A DNA stretch of 64,000 bases, from the NCBI GenBank assembly GCA_030220185.1, contig JASPKZ010009732.1, forward strand, positions 1-64,000. The letters run 5' to 3'. Position 1 is the stretch's first letter, and each line of letters opens with the position of its first letter. This stretch comes from Diploptera punctata (Eukaryota > Arthropoda > Insecta > Blattodea > Blaberidae). A program made the translations under genes and the position numbers. The notes beneath the pieces were generated by a model. The model had not been told where the DNA came from. It searched no databases and was given only the letters and a program-made list of their open reading frames with translations. Of this stretch, positions 1 to 9,139 are shown in pieces.

Positions 1-498
1 ACATAATACGCAGAAGTTGTCTTCACTTAGATAGAACTGAACATAATACGCAGAAGTTGTCTTCACTTAGATAGAACTGAACATAATACGCAGAAGTTGT
101 CTTCACTTAGATAGAACTGAACATAATACGCAGAAGTTGTCTTCACTTAGATAGAACTGAACATAATACGCAGAAGTTGTCTTCACTTAGATAGAAACTG
201 AACATAATACGCAGAAGTTGTCTTCACTTAGATAGAACTGAACATAATACGCAGAAGTTGTCTTCACTTAGATAGAACTGAACATAATACGCAGAAGTTG
301 TCTTCACTTAGATAGAACTGAACATAATACGCAGAAGTTGTCTTCACTTAGATAGAACTGAACATAATACGCAGAAGTTGTCTTCACTTAGATAGAACTG
401 AACATAATACGCAGAAGTTGTCTTCACTTAGATAGAACTGAACATAATACGCAGAAGTTGTCTTCACTTAGATAGAACTGAACATAATACGCAGAAGT
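1..498. repeat. 40-bp minisatellite, cut by window edge
   Basis: Twelve full copies of a 40-bp unit beginning acataatacgcagaagttg run head to tail, followed by a 17-bp partial copy ending at 498. The only departure I see is one inserted A in the fifth copy (about 190-200). The array begins at base 1, so it continues outside the window. No start codon or open frame crosses it. Confidence 0.97.
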
Positions 499-524
499 AT
501 TGAAACATATCTTCGAGAAAACTA

Positions 525-580
525 CAATTATGAGGTTAGGTGTTAAATTCAAATTCAATTATTAATTAAGAAAATCTATA
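525..580. repeat. degraded terminus of a PLE/palindrome-type repeat
   Basis: The block atgaggttaggtgttaaatt followed by attcaattattaatta recurs at 18951-19000 and resembles the outer ends of the palindromic elements near 3.6, 7.5 and 14.1 kb. Too short to classify further. Confidence 0.35.
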
Positions 581-639
581 CTATCTGCAACAAAAGAATA
601 ACGTACTGTATCACTCCATGGTGTAAATAAACATTACTT

Positions 640-895
640 ATGGTCCCTGCCTTTCCGACTGACTAACTTTACAACAGTAGCATCATCATTTCCCTTCCAT
701 GGAGTTAGGCCACTTGTTGGCCTGTTCTGGTTCCACCTTAGGCTTAGTCAAGAAGTCTCTTTAATGGATGCCCTCATTGTCTTTTCCCAATTGGTTTGTG
801 AGACTTCAGGGTTTATGGTAGTCTGTTGTTTGCCATTCTATCAACATGTTCTAACCATTCTGTTTTGTAATGTTCTATTCTTTATAACACCGGAG
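640..895 (-). pseudogene. LINE ORF2 C-terminal fragment
   Basis: The minus strand reads NPEVSQTNWEKTMR with interrupted frames around it. This resembles the basic GRPRTNWE-type tail that follows reverse transcriptase in many insect non-LTR retrotransposons. Both ends are truncated and stop codons are present, so it is a dead fragment. The clade cannot be assigned from this tail. Confidence 0.4.
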
Positions 896-913
896 TAATT
901 TTTAGTGTGTTAT

Positions 914-1373
914 GAAGATATTAAATACAAAATTAGTACCTGGTAAATCAGTCATCCTCAACTAAATTATTGAACTTCATCAAGTAGTTCGAATATGGAG
1001 ACCTTTAAAAAACAATGTTTCATCTTCTGCATTTTATTTGGTACTGATGTTGTTGTATAGGTTGTACAATGGGTTTATGTTTGTGGGTGTGTTCTTGTTG
1101 AGTAGTTCTGTATTCTTTGCTTCTTTTAGAATTTCTATGTCTTCAAGGATGCTAATTCTAAAAGAAGCAAAGAATACAGACCTACTCAACGAAAACACAC
1201 CTGCAGACTTAAACCTGTTGTACAACTTATACAACAGCATCAGTACCAGTTAAAATGCAGATGATGAAACATTGTTTTTGAAAGGCCTCCAGATTGGAAT
1301 TACTTGATGAAGTTTAATAATTTAGTTGAAGACGATTGATTTACCAGGTACCAATTTTATATTTAATATCTTA
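914..1373. repeat. 460-bp palindromic (foldback) repeat
   Basis: Two arms of about 220 bp (914-1131 and 1148-1373) are reverse complements at an estimated 85-90 percent, separated by a loop of about 16 bp. The arms pair gaagatattaaatacaaaat with the sequence ending at ttaatatctt. The open frames on both strands here are mirror images caused by the palindrome. No hammerhead core is visible at the centre, unlike most other palindromes in the window. Confidence 0.85.
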
Positions 1374-1375
1374 TT

Positions 1376-1727
1376 ACATAACCTCAAAGGTGCTTTAAAA
1401 TTAATTTTAAAAGTATTGAGTGAATGAGGTATCAGAAAATGTACAAAGTTTGCAACACTGTCATTAAGAAGGTGAAAAAAAAAGACTGAATTTTTTTAAT
1501 GGAAAGAAACACAGACTCCATGGCATGTTGTATTATGAAACTGTGAATATTATAATGTTTCATTTTATTAAGACGAGCTTGTTGTGAAGAGAAGTATAAA
1601 GTAACTCGTAATAAAAAGTATATCTCTGATTCTAATTACGTCACATTATTACAGTTTTATATATACTGGATCTGTATTTTAAGTTGTAACTGTTGGAATG
1701 GAGTTTTCATTCTATTTTTTTAAATAC
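1376..1727. other. no recognisable feature
   Basis: AT-rich sequence with no open frame, tRNA-like box or repeat that I can match elsewhere in the window. Confidence 0.5.
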
Positions 1728-1835
1728 AATAGGAAGTAACATTAAGAGTTTTATTTAATAATTAAGATATTTGGTCTGTATATTCTTACCTCTTATGGTT
1801 GCTTTTGTTAACATATATTTCAAGATTAAATAAAT
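1728..1835 (-). repeat. truncated arm of palindromic element
   Basis: Matches the left arm of the elements at 7542 and 14112: aggaagtaacattaagag, then the ttaataattaagatatttgg block and the tcttacctcttatggttg block. It stops just before the hammerhead position, so only the outer 3' part remains. Confidence 0.7.
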
Positions 1836-1844
1836 GCTTCATAC

Positions 1845-2310
1845 ATCACCTCATATCCAGTCTTCTAAGTAGACCGTGGTTTCAAATCCTTGGCAGATTC
1901 ATCTTCAGTACCCTATCGATGACTGATGTTATGTCAATCAGAAGAACTACTTCTTCTACCCTCTGTTGGTGGACCAATAAACCTCCAGATCCAATGAGGA
2001 TCCACGGGAATTTCGAAGTTCATAAATTTTTCTTTAATGTTTTTTTGAATGTGTATTTTTTCCCAAACCTTGAGTTCTTTTGTTTTTCTGTTTGTTTAAT
2101 TAGACTGGCTTTTGATTCAATTAAATGTTTTTCAGACCAAGCATGAGCAGCTACTGCTGACTTTTCCACTTCACCATTTTTGACATTTCTAAGATTTTCT
2201 TTCACCCTTGTTTTGAATTTCTTTTTGTTTTTCCTATGTAAATTTTGTCACAATCCCTGCATTTAATCTGATAAATTCCTGATTTGTTTTCTTCTTCAAT
2301 TTTTTTGTAA
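1845..2310 (-). pseudogene. Penelope-like element, GIY-YIG endonuclease remnant and 3' end
   Basis: Read on the minus strand this gives GIYQIKC, then RDCDKIYIGKTKRN (a CX2C pair followed by the YIG half of a GIY-YIG nuclease), and after a one-base frameshift VKENLRNVKNGEVEKSA and AHAWSEKHLIE, the usual continuation in Penelope-like elements. The frame goes on to a conserved tail (FIGPPTEGRRSSSSD) and stops. The GIY-YIG domain nicks target DNA for retrotransposition. The reverse transcriptase part is missing, so this is a 5'-truncated, frameshifted copy. A hammerhead motif (1869-1911) lies just downstream, as expected for the terminal repeat of these elements. Related remnants are at 9140-9600, 10165-10590 and 14915-15370. 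Confidence 0.8.
1869..1911 (-). ncRNA. type I hammerhead ribozyme motif, PLE-associated
   Basis: On the minus strand: CTGAAGA (1902-1908), a 5-bp stem II (GAATC/GATTT, 7-nt loop), GAAAC (1879-1883), a 4-nt loop CACG, then GTC with the predicted cleavage after C at 1872. The flanks GTA and TAC can form stem I. All invariant core positions are present. It lies just downstream of the GIY-YIG reading frame. Self-cleavage is inferred, not shown. Confidence 0.7.
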
Positions 2311-2319
2311 GGGGTAGTG

Positions 2320-2575
2320 ACGTGTGTATAACCTCTCCTACCCAATTCTCATCCTCACCTTCTCGTGGTACAACCCGTTTTCACAAACGAGGCTCTGAGG
2401 ACCGAGTCACGGCGGTATAACCGTTCCATCGGGTACTGAGTAAATGTGGTATCCTAATGTCTGTCCAGAGACTAAAAGGTAGCAGCCCTACCACTGGACT
2501 ACTTAGCGTCAGGCCAGTAACCTGTCCTAAGGAACTTCAAAACTACTTTCAAGTCTCAACATGAAAAAATCCAGA
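2320..2575 (+). repeat. dispersed repeat, possible LINE 5' segment
   Basis: The stretch ending in caagtctcaacatgaa resembles 35225-35280, which ends caagcctcaatatgaat. It is GC-richer than its surroundings and has no long frame. It directly precedes a LINE tail in the same orientation, so it may belong to the same internally deleted element. Confidence 0.35.
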
Positions 2576-2587
2576 AGGAATTGAAAT

Positions 2588-2800
2588 ATGACGACCCACA
2601 GCAAAGATAAGTCAAGATGGATGCAACATGTTCATCGAATGGAAGATCACAGATTACCCAAACAAATGTTAAGATATCAACCTGCAGGAAGAAGAAGACC
2701 AGGACGTCCACTCAAAAGACTTTTGGATGATGTTTCTCTTGAGGCCGAAACAGGTCAACAAATGGCCTAAATTCGTGAATGTACTATGGCGATGAATTTT
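2588..2800 (+). pseudogene. LINE ORF2 C-terminal tail
   Basis: A 60-codon open frame contains SRWMQHVHRMEDHRLPKQ and GRRRPGRPLKRLLDDV, the basic tail found after reverse transcriptase in many insect LINEs. A second copy with frameshifts is at 29270-29450. Upstream reverse transcriptase is absent, so this is a 5'-truncated insertion. Confidence 0.65.
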
Positions 2801-2940
2801 TTTTTCATTTTAATTGGTTTTAATTATGAAACATTTTAATCTTAAATTAAACCTCATAGTGATTTCTTCCTATAAAAGAATACAATCAAAACTACAGTGG
2901 GAAATAATCCTATGAGGTAATTTTGAACTTATAATCAATG

Positions 2941-3083
2941 TGGATAAAATGTTTTCATATTTCACCTTGTAAAAGTTCCGTGTTTTCACTATACTTGTTT
3001 CAAATGCCATTTGCCTTATCTTCAGTCAAACGAATGAAAACACAGAATTTTATGAAGTAAGAAGTAAAAACATTTTATCCAAC
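2941..3083. repeat. 140-bp palindromic element with hammerhead-like core
   Basis: Arms 2941-2988 and 3036-3083 are reverse complements (tggataaaatgttttca against a mirror ending aaacattttatcca). The asymmetric centre carries a hammerhead-like motif on the minus strand. Confidence 0.75.
2992..3025 (-). ncRNA. hammerhead-like motif in palindrome
   Basis: Minus strand: CTGAAGA (3019-3025), a weak stem II with one mismatch, GAAAC (2997-3001), loop AA, then GTA. Core bases match the hammerhead consensus. Stem I pairing beyond one base pair is poor, so activity is doubtful. Confidence 0.5.
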
Positions 3084-3124
3084 TCAATTATAAAAACATA
3101 AAAATTGTCATAATTCTGATATTT

Positions 3125-3370
3125 AGGACTCATGTCCTTCTTTGGAAGCCAATTTCAAATACGGATCCATTTAAACCTATCGTTTCAAGCTTTTCTTCCT
3201 CTTATTTTTTCCCATTTGTATCCCATTTTCTTGTAATTTTTTTTTACTTGGTTAATCCATTTTCACCTGGCCTTCCTTGTAGTCATTTTCCTAGTATCTA
3301 GTGATTTAACATTCTCTATGTTAGTCTGTTTGTATTCTCTTCAGATGTTCAAAATATTAAAAAAACTACT
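3125..3370 (-). pseudogene. possible LINE tail fragment
   Basis: Minus-strand reading gives EGQVKMD and KKKITRKWDTNGKK in a basic, broken frame, resembling degraded post-reverse-transcriptase LINE tails. Weak evidence only. Confidence 0.3.
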
Positions 3371-3374
3371 AGGC

Positions 3375-3835
3375 TATTCTATGCCACCTGTGAATATTCA
3401 ATCGTAGAACAAGTAACTGGTAGTATCATGTTGGCCAATGTGATAACACACGTTCCTGCTAGAGCCAATTGCCAACATGTTTACTCACATATAAGGGGAT
3501 CCTATCCTAGGAGTCCACTTACATTAGTAGGCAAGTTAGGGTGAGAAAAATGGGCAAGTTAGGGTGAGAAAATAGGCAAGTTGGTGTTATGAAAATGCAT
3601 TAGGAAGTAACATTATGAGGTTCTACTTAATAAATAAGTTTGGTCTATCTTCATCTTACCTCATAATTCGTTGTTTCTTGTAAGATATTTCAAAACTAAG
3701 AATCTTTGAAACGCATCTTATAAGAAACAACGAATTATGAGGTAAAGATAAAGACAGACCAAACTTATTTATTAAGTGGTGTTAGTTTGGGCAAGTTAAG
3801 GTGAGAAAAGGGAGAGTTAGTACACCAGGTAAGTT
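3375..3835. repeat. family H repeat with short direct repeats
   Basis: A block with atgttggccaatgtgataac and ccaattgccaacatg is shared with 19455-19690 and in part with 18420-18530. It ends in three or more iterations of ggcaagttagggtgagaaaa. A palindromic element (3590-3776) is inserted in it. Confidence 0.6.
3590..3776. repeat. palindromic element with 8-bp target duplication
   Basis: Inverted arms (cctcataattcgttgtttc and its mirror) surround a short centre. Only the left side carries the extra outer block aggaagtaacattatgagg seen in related elements. Flanking direct repeats tggtgtta lie at 3582-3589 and 3777-3784. The centre keeps GAAACGC but no clear CTGANGA. Confidence 0.75.
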
Positions 3836-3837
3836 TA

Positions 3838-4030
3838 GTGTTCACTTGGGATGTTTTTATTATTAATTTCATACTTCTCATTGAAGGACAAATTATATTT
3901 AAAGAGAAAAATTATACATTCAGACTGGAATTTGAACCCAGAACCTTTGGCTTTCTAGGCCAATGCTCTATCGTTGAGCTATCTGGGCACTCCAATCTAA
4001 ACACAAATTTTTCTCATATACATTGTTAAT
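3838..4030 (-). repeat. SINE-3, tRNA-headed
   Basis: On the minus strand the head has a B box (GGTTCAAATTCC) and an A-box-like region (TAGCTCAACGATAGAGC). It lacks a matching acceptor stem, so it is not a tRNA gene. The same head follows a short spacer at 4283 on the plus strand, giving an inverted pair. Confidence 0.7.
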
Positions 4031-4134
4031 TCTTGATCGCTGATATCACACAAATGGCAACTCATTTTTTAAGAAGACATTTATTGGGAATTTAAACACA
4101 ACTTATAAAGCTAGCAGGGCTTCTTCAATGCTTT

Positions 4135-4385
4135 TATTATTAATTTCATACTTTTGTTTAAATTTCCAATGAATGTCTTCTTTAAAAAGAAGCTGTCATT
4201 TGCGTGATAGAGCACAGGCTTGTAGCATACGGCGATCGGGAATTAATAATGTATAAGAGAAAAAATTTCGTTTAGATTGGAGTGTCCAGATAGCTCGGCG
4301 GTTGAGCATTGGCCTAGAGAGCCAAAGATCCTAGGTTCAAACCCCAGTCTGAGCATATAATTTTTCTCTTCAAATATAATTAGCA
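4135..4385 (+). repeat. SINE-3 unit, tRNA-headed
   Basis: The body (gaatgtcttctttaaaaag ... gccatttgc-like) leads into the tRNA-like head at 4283-4360 with box B GGTTCAAACCCC and then ataatttttctcttcaaat. Copies lie at 8690-9130 and 9618-9950. Confidence 0.7.
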
Positions 4386-4575
4386 TTCATTTGTTTGTTA
4401 GTGGGTTTTTGTGATATGTTGGCGACACCCTTTGAGCAATGACTAATATATATTTTTCATTGTAAATATGGCGATTTTCGATTACTCTGAGTTCAGCTTC
4501 TCACTTCATTTTAAGGTATTTCTCACATTTTTTTGAGGAAAAATCAACTTGTGCCACTGTGAACTTCATTTAAAG

Positions 4576-5158
4576 ACTATCCGCTCTTAAAGTGATCCTC
4601 ATCAAAACAAAACCATGTGACCTGCTCACTTGTCATTGGTTATGGGCATCGACATACAATGTAGAAGCAATAAATATGCAAAAAATTAGTCCCCTTCATT
4701 AAATTAAAAATATGTTCTCTGAATATACTTGTTATTCTTCGTGAATGAAAAATAATAATATTCAAAACATATAAAATATTCTAAAATATACCTAACCAAT
4801 AATTACAACATAAAATAGTTTATTACATATGGATGAAATATTTGTGTCATGCTTCAGTCGATTCTGATGCAACAAACTGGTTGAAGCTGTCAAGTCTTCT
4901 GTTGCTGTGTTGCCATCTAATTTTAAAACACAAGTTTGGCAAAGCTTTAACTAGTGGTAAAAAAACACAGTTTTTTAAATGTATTTCACAAGTTCAGTGA
5001 AAACTCTCACCAGCTTTCTTGTAATCTATCCATTCAACGATCACATGTCTTATATACATCACATGTGCTCCCTGTCAATGTGACAGTAATTGTGGCGCAA
5101 ATAGTGGAAGGATACAATTGGCATTTGTTTATGTTAGGATCACTCTAAGAGCGGATAA
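4576..5158. mobile_element. non-autonomous DNA transposon, 22-bp TIRs
   Basis: Terminal inverted repeats tatccgctcttaaagtgatc (left) and the mirror ending ctctaagagcggata (right) match at about 20 of 22 positions. The interior has no transposase frame. The superfamily is not clear. A TA duplication would fit, but the flanks are ambiguous. Confidence 0.65.
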
Positions 5159-5284
5159 GATATAAGATGCAAATACTATCTCATGTCATAAGTAATGTCT
5201 CTTTTAAACACAATTTTATGTGGAATTTTATTGTGACAAGAAATGTAACTACGCTTTCAAAGTAAAATACCATCAGATTCTATG

Positions 5285-5990
5285 GTCTTGATCGATCTTC
5301 AAGCATCATCATCATCATCATCATTCCTGCAAGTATTAGGCCATGTGGCTGTTATGGTCTCAAAGAGGAATTTTCCATTCAGTGCTTTTTTTGGACACTC
5401 CAGTGATCTGTTGCTTGGGGGCAGTAACGAAGCATAGCTTTTGGGATTCTATGAGATGGCATTTGTTGAAGATGGACTTTTCAGTTCTTCTGGTAGTTTT
5501 GTATATGATGGAGAATGGGCTCTACATCCAACTTTTCCATAATTTACTCATTTCTTTTATGGTCCCACTTTGTATAGCCTGCTGTATGGTGCATAAATCA
5601 CATCTCATTTGCTGTTATTCGGCTTTCATCTCTTCTACGTGTTGTCCATGCTTCGATGTCATATCTTAATACTGATCTTGCGAGAACCTTATAAATCTGT
5701 AATCTTGTGTTCTTCTGTACTAAAGATGATTTCATCATCTTCATCAATCATGAATTAAGCCCATATAGCTTATTCCAGTCTCATATATTCTCATTCAAAA
5801 AGTTGAATCTATCTCTTCGGTCTCCTTTTGATTTGTAATTAAGCATAATTTTTTTTGTATGCGTTCATCTTTCATTCTTTGAACACATTCTTTTCAGTTT
5901 TTTTCTACATTCTTTTATTTTATCTAAAAGTTTAAAAATATTTAGCTCATCTCTAATATCTTCACTTCTTCTTTTATCTAGAAATTTGCA
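5285..5990 (-). pseudogene. LINE ORF2 C-terminal region, degraded
   Basis: From high to low coordinate the minus strand reads the usual order of a LINE tail: LVRSVLRYDIEAWTTRRRDE, then WDHKRNE and SPFSIIYKTTRRTEKSIF-like segments, and finally RIPKAMLRYCP, with several stops and frameshifts. A catcatcatcat microsatellite (5306-5324) sits at the 3' side. It is a relic of a non-LTR retrotransposon. Confidence 0.6.
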
Positions 5991-6209
5991 GCCAGCTACA
6001 CTTCTCAGAAAGATGGTTTCATAATACTATTAATTATTCCCATAGTTTTTGTGAAATTTGTGATTTTCTTTACTATGTCAGCTTCATCTTGAAATGTCTC
6101 ATCTTTAAGCAAGGTTTATTGTTACCATGATAGTATCAGCCTCTGGCTTTTGATGCAAAGAATTTGTTGTGTCTCACTTCCATAGCTTCAAAGTTTTTCA
6201 ATATATTTG

Positions 6210-7100
6210 AAATCTATATCTACAATGGCCTAACAGCCCAATGTTGATGTTGGGTCTTAGCTTCTCCTTTGTTAGGAGTTACTAGACCAAGTTTATTTAG
6301 TTACACATATTTCCCTACAGATGTCATGTATGGTATGCTGTCAACAAATTGAACCAATCAGATATCTAGTAGGCAACTAAGGTATTATTATCGGACCAAT
6401 AGATCTGTGTCCCTTCAGTGCTGCAGTTGTTCTTAGAAAAGTTGATGCATGTTCTCATTTCATTCCAAGCACTTCCCTCCCACCAGTAGCCATGAACATT
6501 TCCATATAGGGATGTTGCCAAATTTCCCCCAAACAGTGTCATGGATCTTGAATATTGAATCATGTAAGGTTAATTATTACTTCTTAATATTTAAGTAGGT
6601 CTAATGATGCTGACTTGACATTCATTATTTGCTTAATAATATTCCTTTCACCACTCCGAGCTGCAGTGTTCATGTTGAGTTGACAACACTGGACTGCAAG
6701 TGCAAATAATCTGTCCCCCAAGAAGGCTCAAAATTGTGAGAAGTGGGAAGGGAGAAAGAAAAGAGACAGGTAGGAATACAGGGAGGGGAAATGATTTACT
6801 GAGGCAGAAAATAAATTAGTGTTCAGTTCGCGTATCACCAGGACACAGATCTGTTGATCTGACAATACCAGGATGAAAAAGGTCAGTAAATGTTGCTTAG
6901 GGGCTTCTTTATTCAGGTTAAGGATCTTTTATGAGCCTGAAATCTTTGTACTTGGGACCAATGGCTTAAAGTCCCTCCCAGAGGACTTGTTCATTGGATT
7001 TTTCCATCCTAAACAATCCATCGACCCTGGCTGGGTTTGAACCCATGACCCTCAGGGCTAGAGGCAAGGAACATAACCACTAGTTCACCACAGCTGAAAA
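6210..7100 (-). repeat. SINE-2 copy split by a TIR element
   Basis: The tRNA-like head lies near 7035-7090 (minus-strand box B GGTTCAAACCC) and the body runs down to 6890. The 3' part (6210-6380) matches the SINE-2 tail at 17240-17370. The 490 bp in between belong to an inserted TIR element. The complete version of this SINE is at 45394-45797. Confidence 0.7.
6381..6869. mobile_element. TIR element inserted in SINE-2
   Basis: Ends pair as ggtattattatcggaccaat ... and the mirror of ctgttgatctgacaatacc, both running into agatctgtgtcc. That gives TIRs of about 30 bp with a few mismatches. No coding frame inside; superfamily unknown. Confidence 0.55.
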
Positions 7101-7389
7101 TATATATTTGAAATATCATGCAAGAAATGGGGCATGGATCGAAACAGATGGTAATGTGAAGATGTAAGATCAGGGCTATATGCTGGGTGTGATAGCGGTT
7201 TGATTTCTGCCAATTCTTTAATTTTTGTCATGGTTTTTTGTGTAGTATTGAGTCTTGCATTGTCCTGTTATTCAGTTAACTAATGCTCAAAATTTAACTA
7301 ATTCATTTTAGTTGTTGAGAATGAAGATCCACATCGACTGGATGCCCATTTGAAACCTCCCAGTGAATCACACCTTACAAATTCCACCA

Positions 7390-8300
7390 GACACAGATCA
7401 TTACATTAAAATCCGACATTACTTATGAGTAGGGCAACGATTTTAATGCAGTAAAAGTTAAGATTGTAATATAGTATAATTAGAAGTAAGACTTTTGACT
7501 GTCTTTTGTCTTGGTTTCACATACAAACAGTTGAATAATATTTTAAAATACAATAGTAAGTAACATTAAGAGGTTTGTTTAATAATTAAAACATTTTGTC
7601 TGTTCATTCTTACCTCTTATAGTTTTTTTTGCCGAAAATATGTTTCAAGGCTTCTTAGCCCCATCGTCAGCGATTACAGACTCAATTGCTGACGTTGGGG
7701 CTAAAAACCTTGAAACTTACGTTCAACAAAAACAACTATAAGAGGTAAGAATGATTAGACAAAATGTTTTAATTAGTTGAATAATATAATGAAAAGTTAG
7801 ACTTCTGACTGTCTTTTGTCTTGGTTTCACATACAAACAGTTGAATAATATAATGAAAAGTTAGATATCTGACTGTCTTTTGTCTTGGTTTCACATACAA
7901 ACAGTTGAATAATATAATGGGAAGTTAGACTTCTGACTGTCTTTTATCTTGGTTTCACACACAAACAATTGAATAATATATAGTATCTGTATTGCAATCT
8001 TAATTCTTATTGCATTAAAATCCTTGAATAATATGATGAGAAGTTAGACTTCTGACTGTTTTTTATCTTGGTTTCACACACACACAATTGAATAATATAT
8101 AGTATCTGTATTGCAATCTTAACTTTTAGTGCATTAAAATCCTTGCGCTACTTATGACTAGAGTCAGTATTTTTATGTAATAACAGATAAGAATGCAATC
8201 CAGATAGTATATATTATTCAACTGTTTGTGTGTGAAACCAAGACAAAAGACAGTCATACGTCTAACTTTTCATTATACTATCTTAGAATCTTACCTTTTA
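7390..8300. repeat. family F palindromic repeat cluster
   Basis: Repeated blocks gttagacttctgactgtc and ttggtttcacacacaaac occur four times in direct order (7480, 7795, 7860, 7925) plus a copy near 8045, and inverted near 8215-8275. A single palindromic copy lies at 42785-43125. A different palindromic element is inserted at 7542-7774. Confidence 0.7.
7542..7774. repeat. palindromic hammerhead element, 13-bp target duplication
   Basis: Arms of about 95 bp surround a short centre. Flanking direct repeats agttgaataatat are identical at 7529-7541 and 7775-7787. The left arm on the minus strand has CTGACGA (7664-7670), a 6-bp stem II (GGGGCT/AGCCTT, loop AAGA) and GAAAC (7642-7646), but the GTH step is mutated. 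The right arm on the plus strand has CTGACGT ... GAAAC TTAC GTT. Only the left side carries the extra 30-bp 3' terminus. Confidence 0.85.
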
Positions 8301-8689
8301 GTTTGTAAAAATCCTGACTTTAGTTTTGAGACAACCTAATAAAGAAAGAATGACCTGGAATTGAGAATGTTAGTGGTAATGATTTCTTGATGTGTTTTAT
8401 TTGAAATAAAGACTTGTTGTAGCTCACGTTGGAGCATTACATTGTAAATATTTTGAATATAAATAAGAATATATTTAGATACTTGATTGTCTTGTTGGTA
8501 TGTGTGGAAGAAGAGCACAATATATATGAGTTATAAAAAGTGTAAATGCATTGTACTTCAACATCATTTTAATATAATAACCTATATATTTTTTATATTT
8601 TTTATTGCCAGACAAGTAATGATGTTTATAAACTTCTGTTACAATTTTGATTTTGAATTTTTACAAATTAACACTATCATATATAATAT
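8301..8689. other. no recognisable feature
   Basis: AT-rich sequence. The two short open frames here (8336-8518 minus and 8487-8693 plus) have no recognisable motif and look like chance frames. Confidence 0.4.
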
Positions 8690-9130
8690 TTGAAGAGAAA
8701 AATTATACGCTTAGATGAGGGCTTCAATCCAGAGCCTTTGAACCCGGTATGAGCGTATAATTTTTCTCTTCAAATATGATTTATCCATCATTGAGATGTA
8801 TGAAATGAATAATAAAAACATCAAAAGAAGTCATACTGGCTTTATAAATGTAAAATTTCCAAATAAATGTCTTCTTAATAAAGAAGCTGCCATTTGCAAG
8901 ATAGAAGCAAAGGTTTCATAGCATTTGATGCATTGGAATTAACAGCGTATATAAAAGAAACATTTGCATTTAGATTAGAACTTAATCAGGTAGCTCAGTC
9001 GGTAGAGTATTGGCCTAGAAAGTCAAAGGTCCTGGGTTCAAGCCCCAGTCTGAGCATATAATTTTTCTCTTCAAATATAATTTATCCGACATTGAGATGT
9101 ATGCAATGAGTAATAAAAACTATCAGATAT
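8690..9130 (+). repeat. SINE-3 array, tRNA-headed units
   Basis: A tRNA-like head at 8985-9055 has an A-box-like TAGCTCAGTCGGTAGAG and box B GGTTCAAGCCC. It is preceded by a remnant of another head (8700-8760). The block atttatccatcattgagatg occurs both before the unit (8778) and after it (9082), a period of about 305 bp, so the units look tandem. Confidence 0.75.
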
Positions 9131-9139
9131 TATTTATTA

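Noticed and set aside
1..498. CRISPR-like array
   Set aside because: The 40-bp units are contiguous with no unique spacers, and the setting is a eukaryotic genome; it is a minisatellite.
1799..2146. 115-codon plus-strand frame
   Set aside because: Antisense to the GIY-YIG element and hammerhead region on the minus strand.
8985..9060. Possible tRNA gene (A- and B-box-like sequences)
   Set aside because: No matching 7-bp acceptor stem and the block is repeated with the same 3' flank at several sites, so it is a SINE head. The same applies at 12228, 23381, 33255, 45394, 46084 and 51885.
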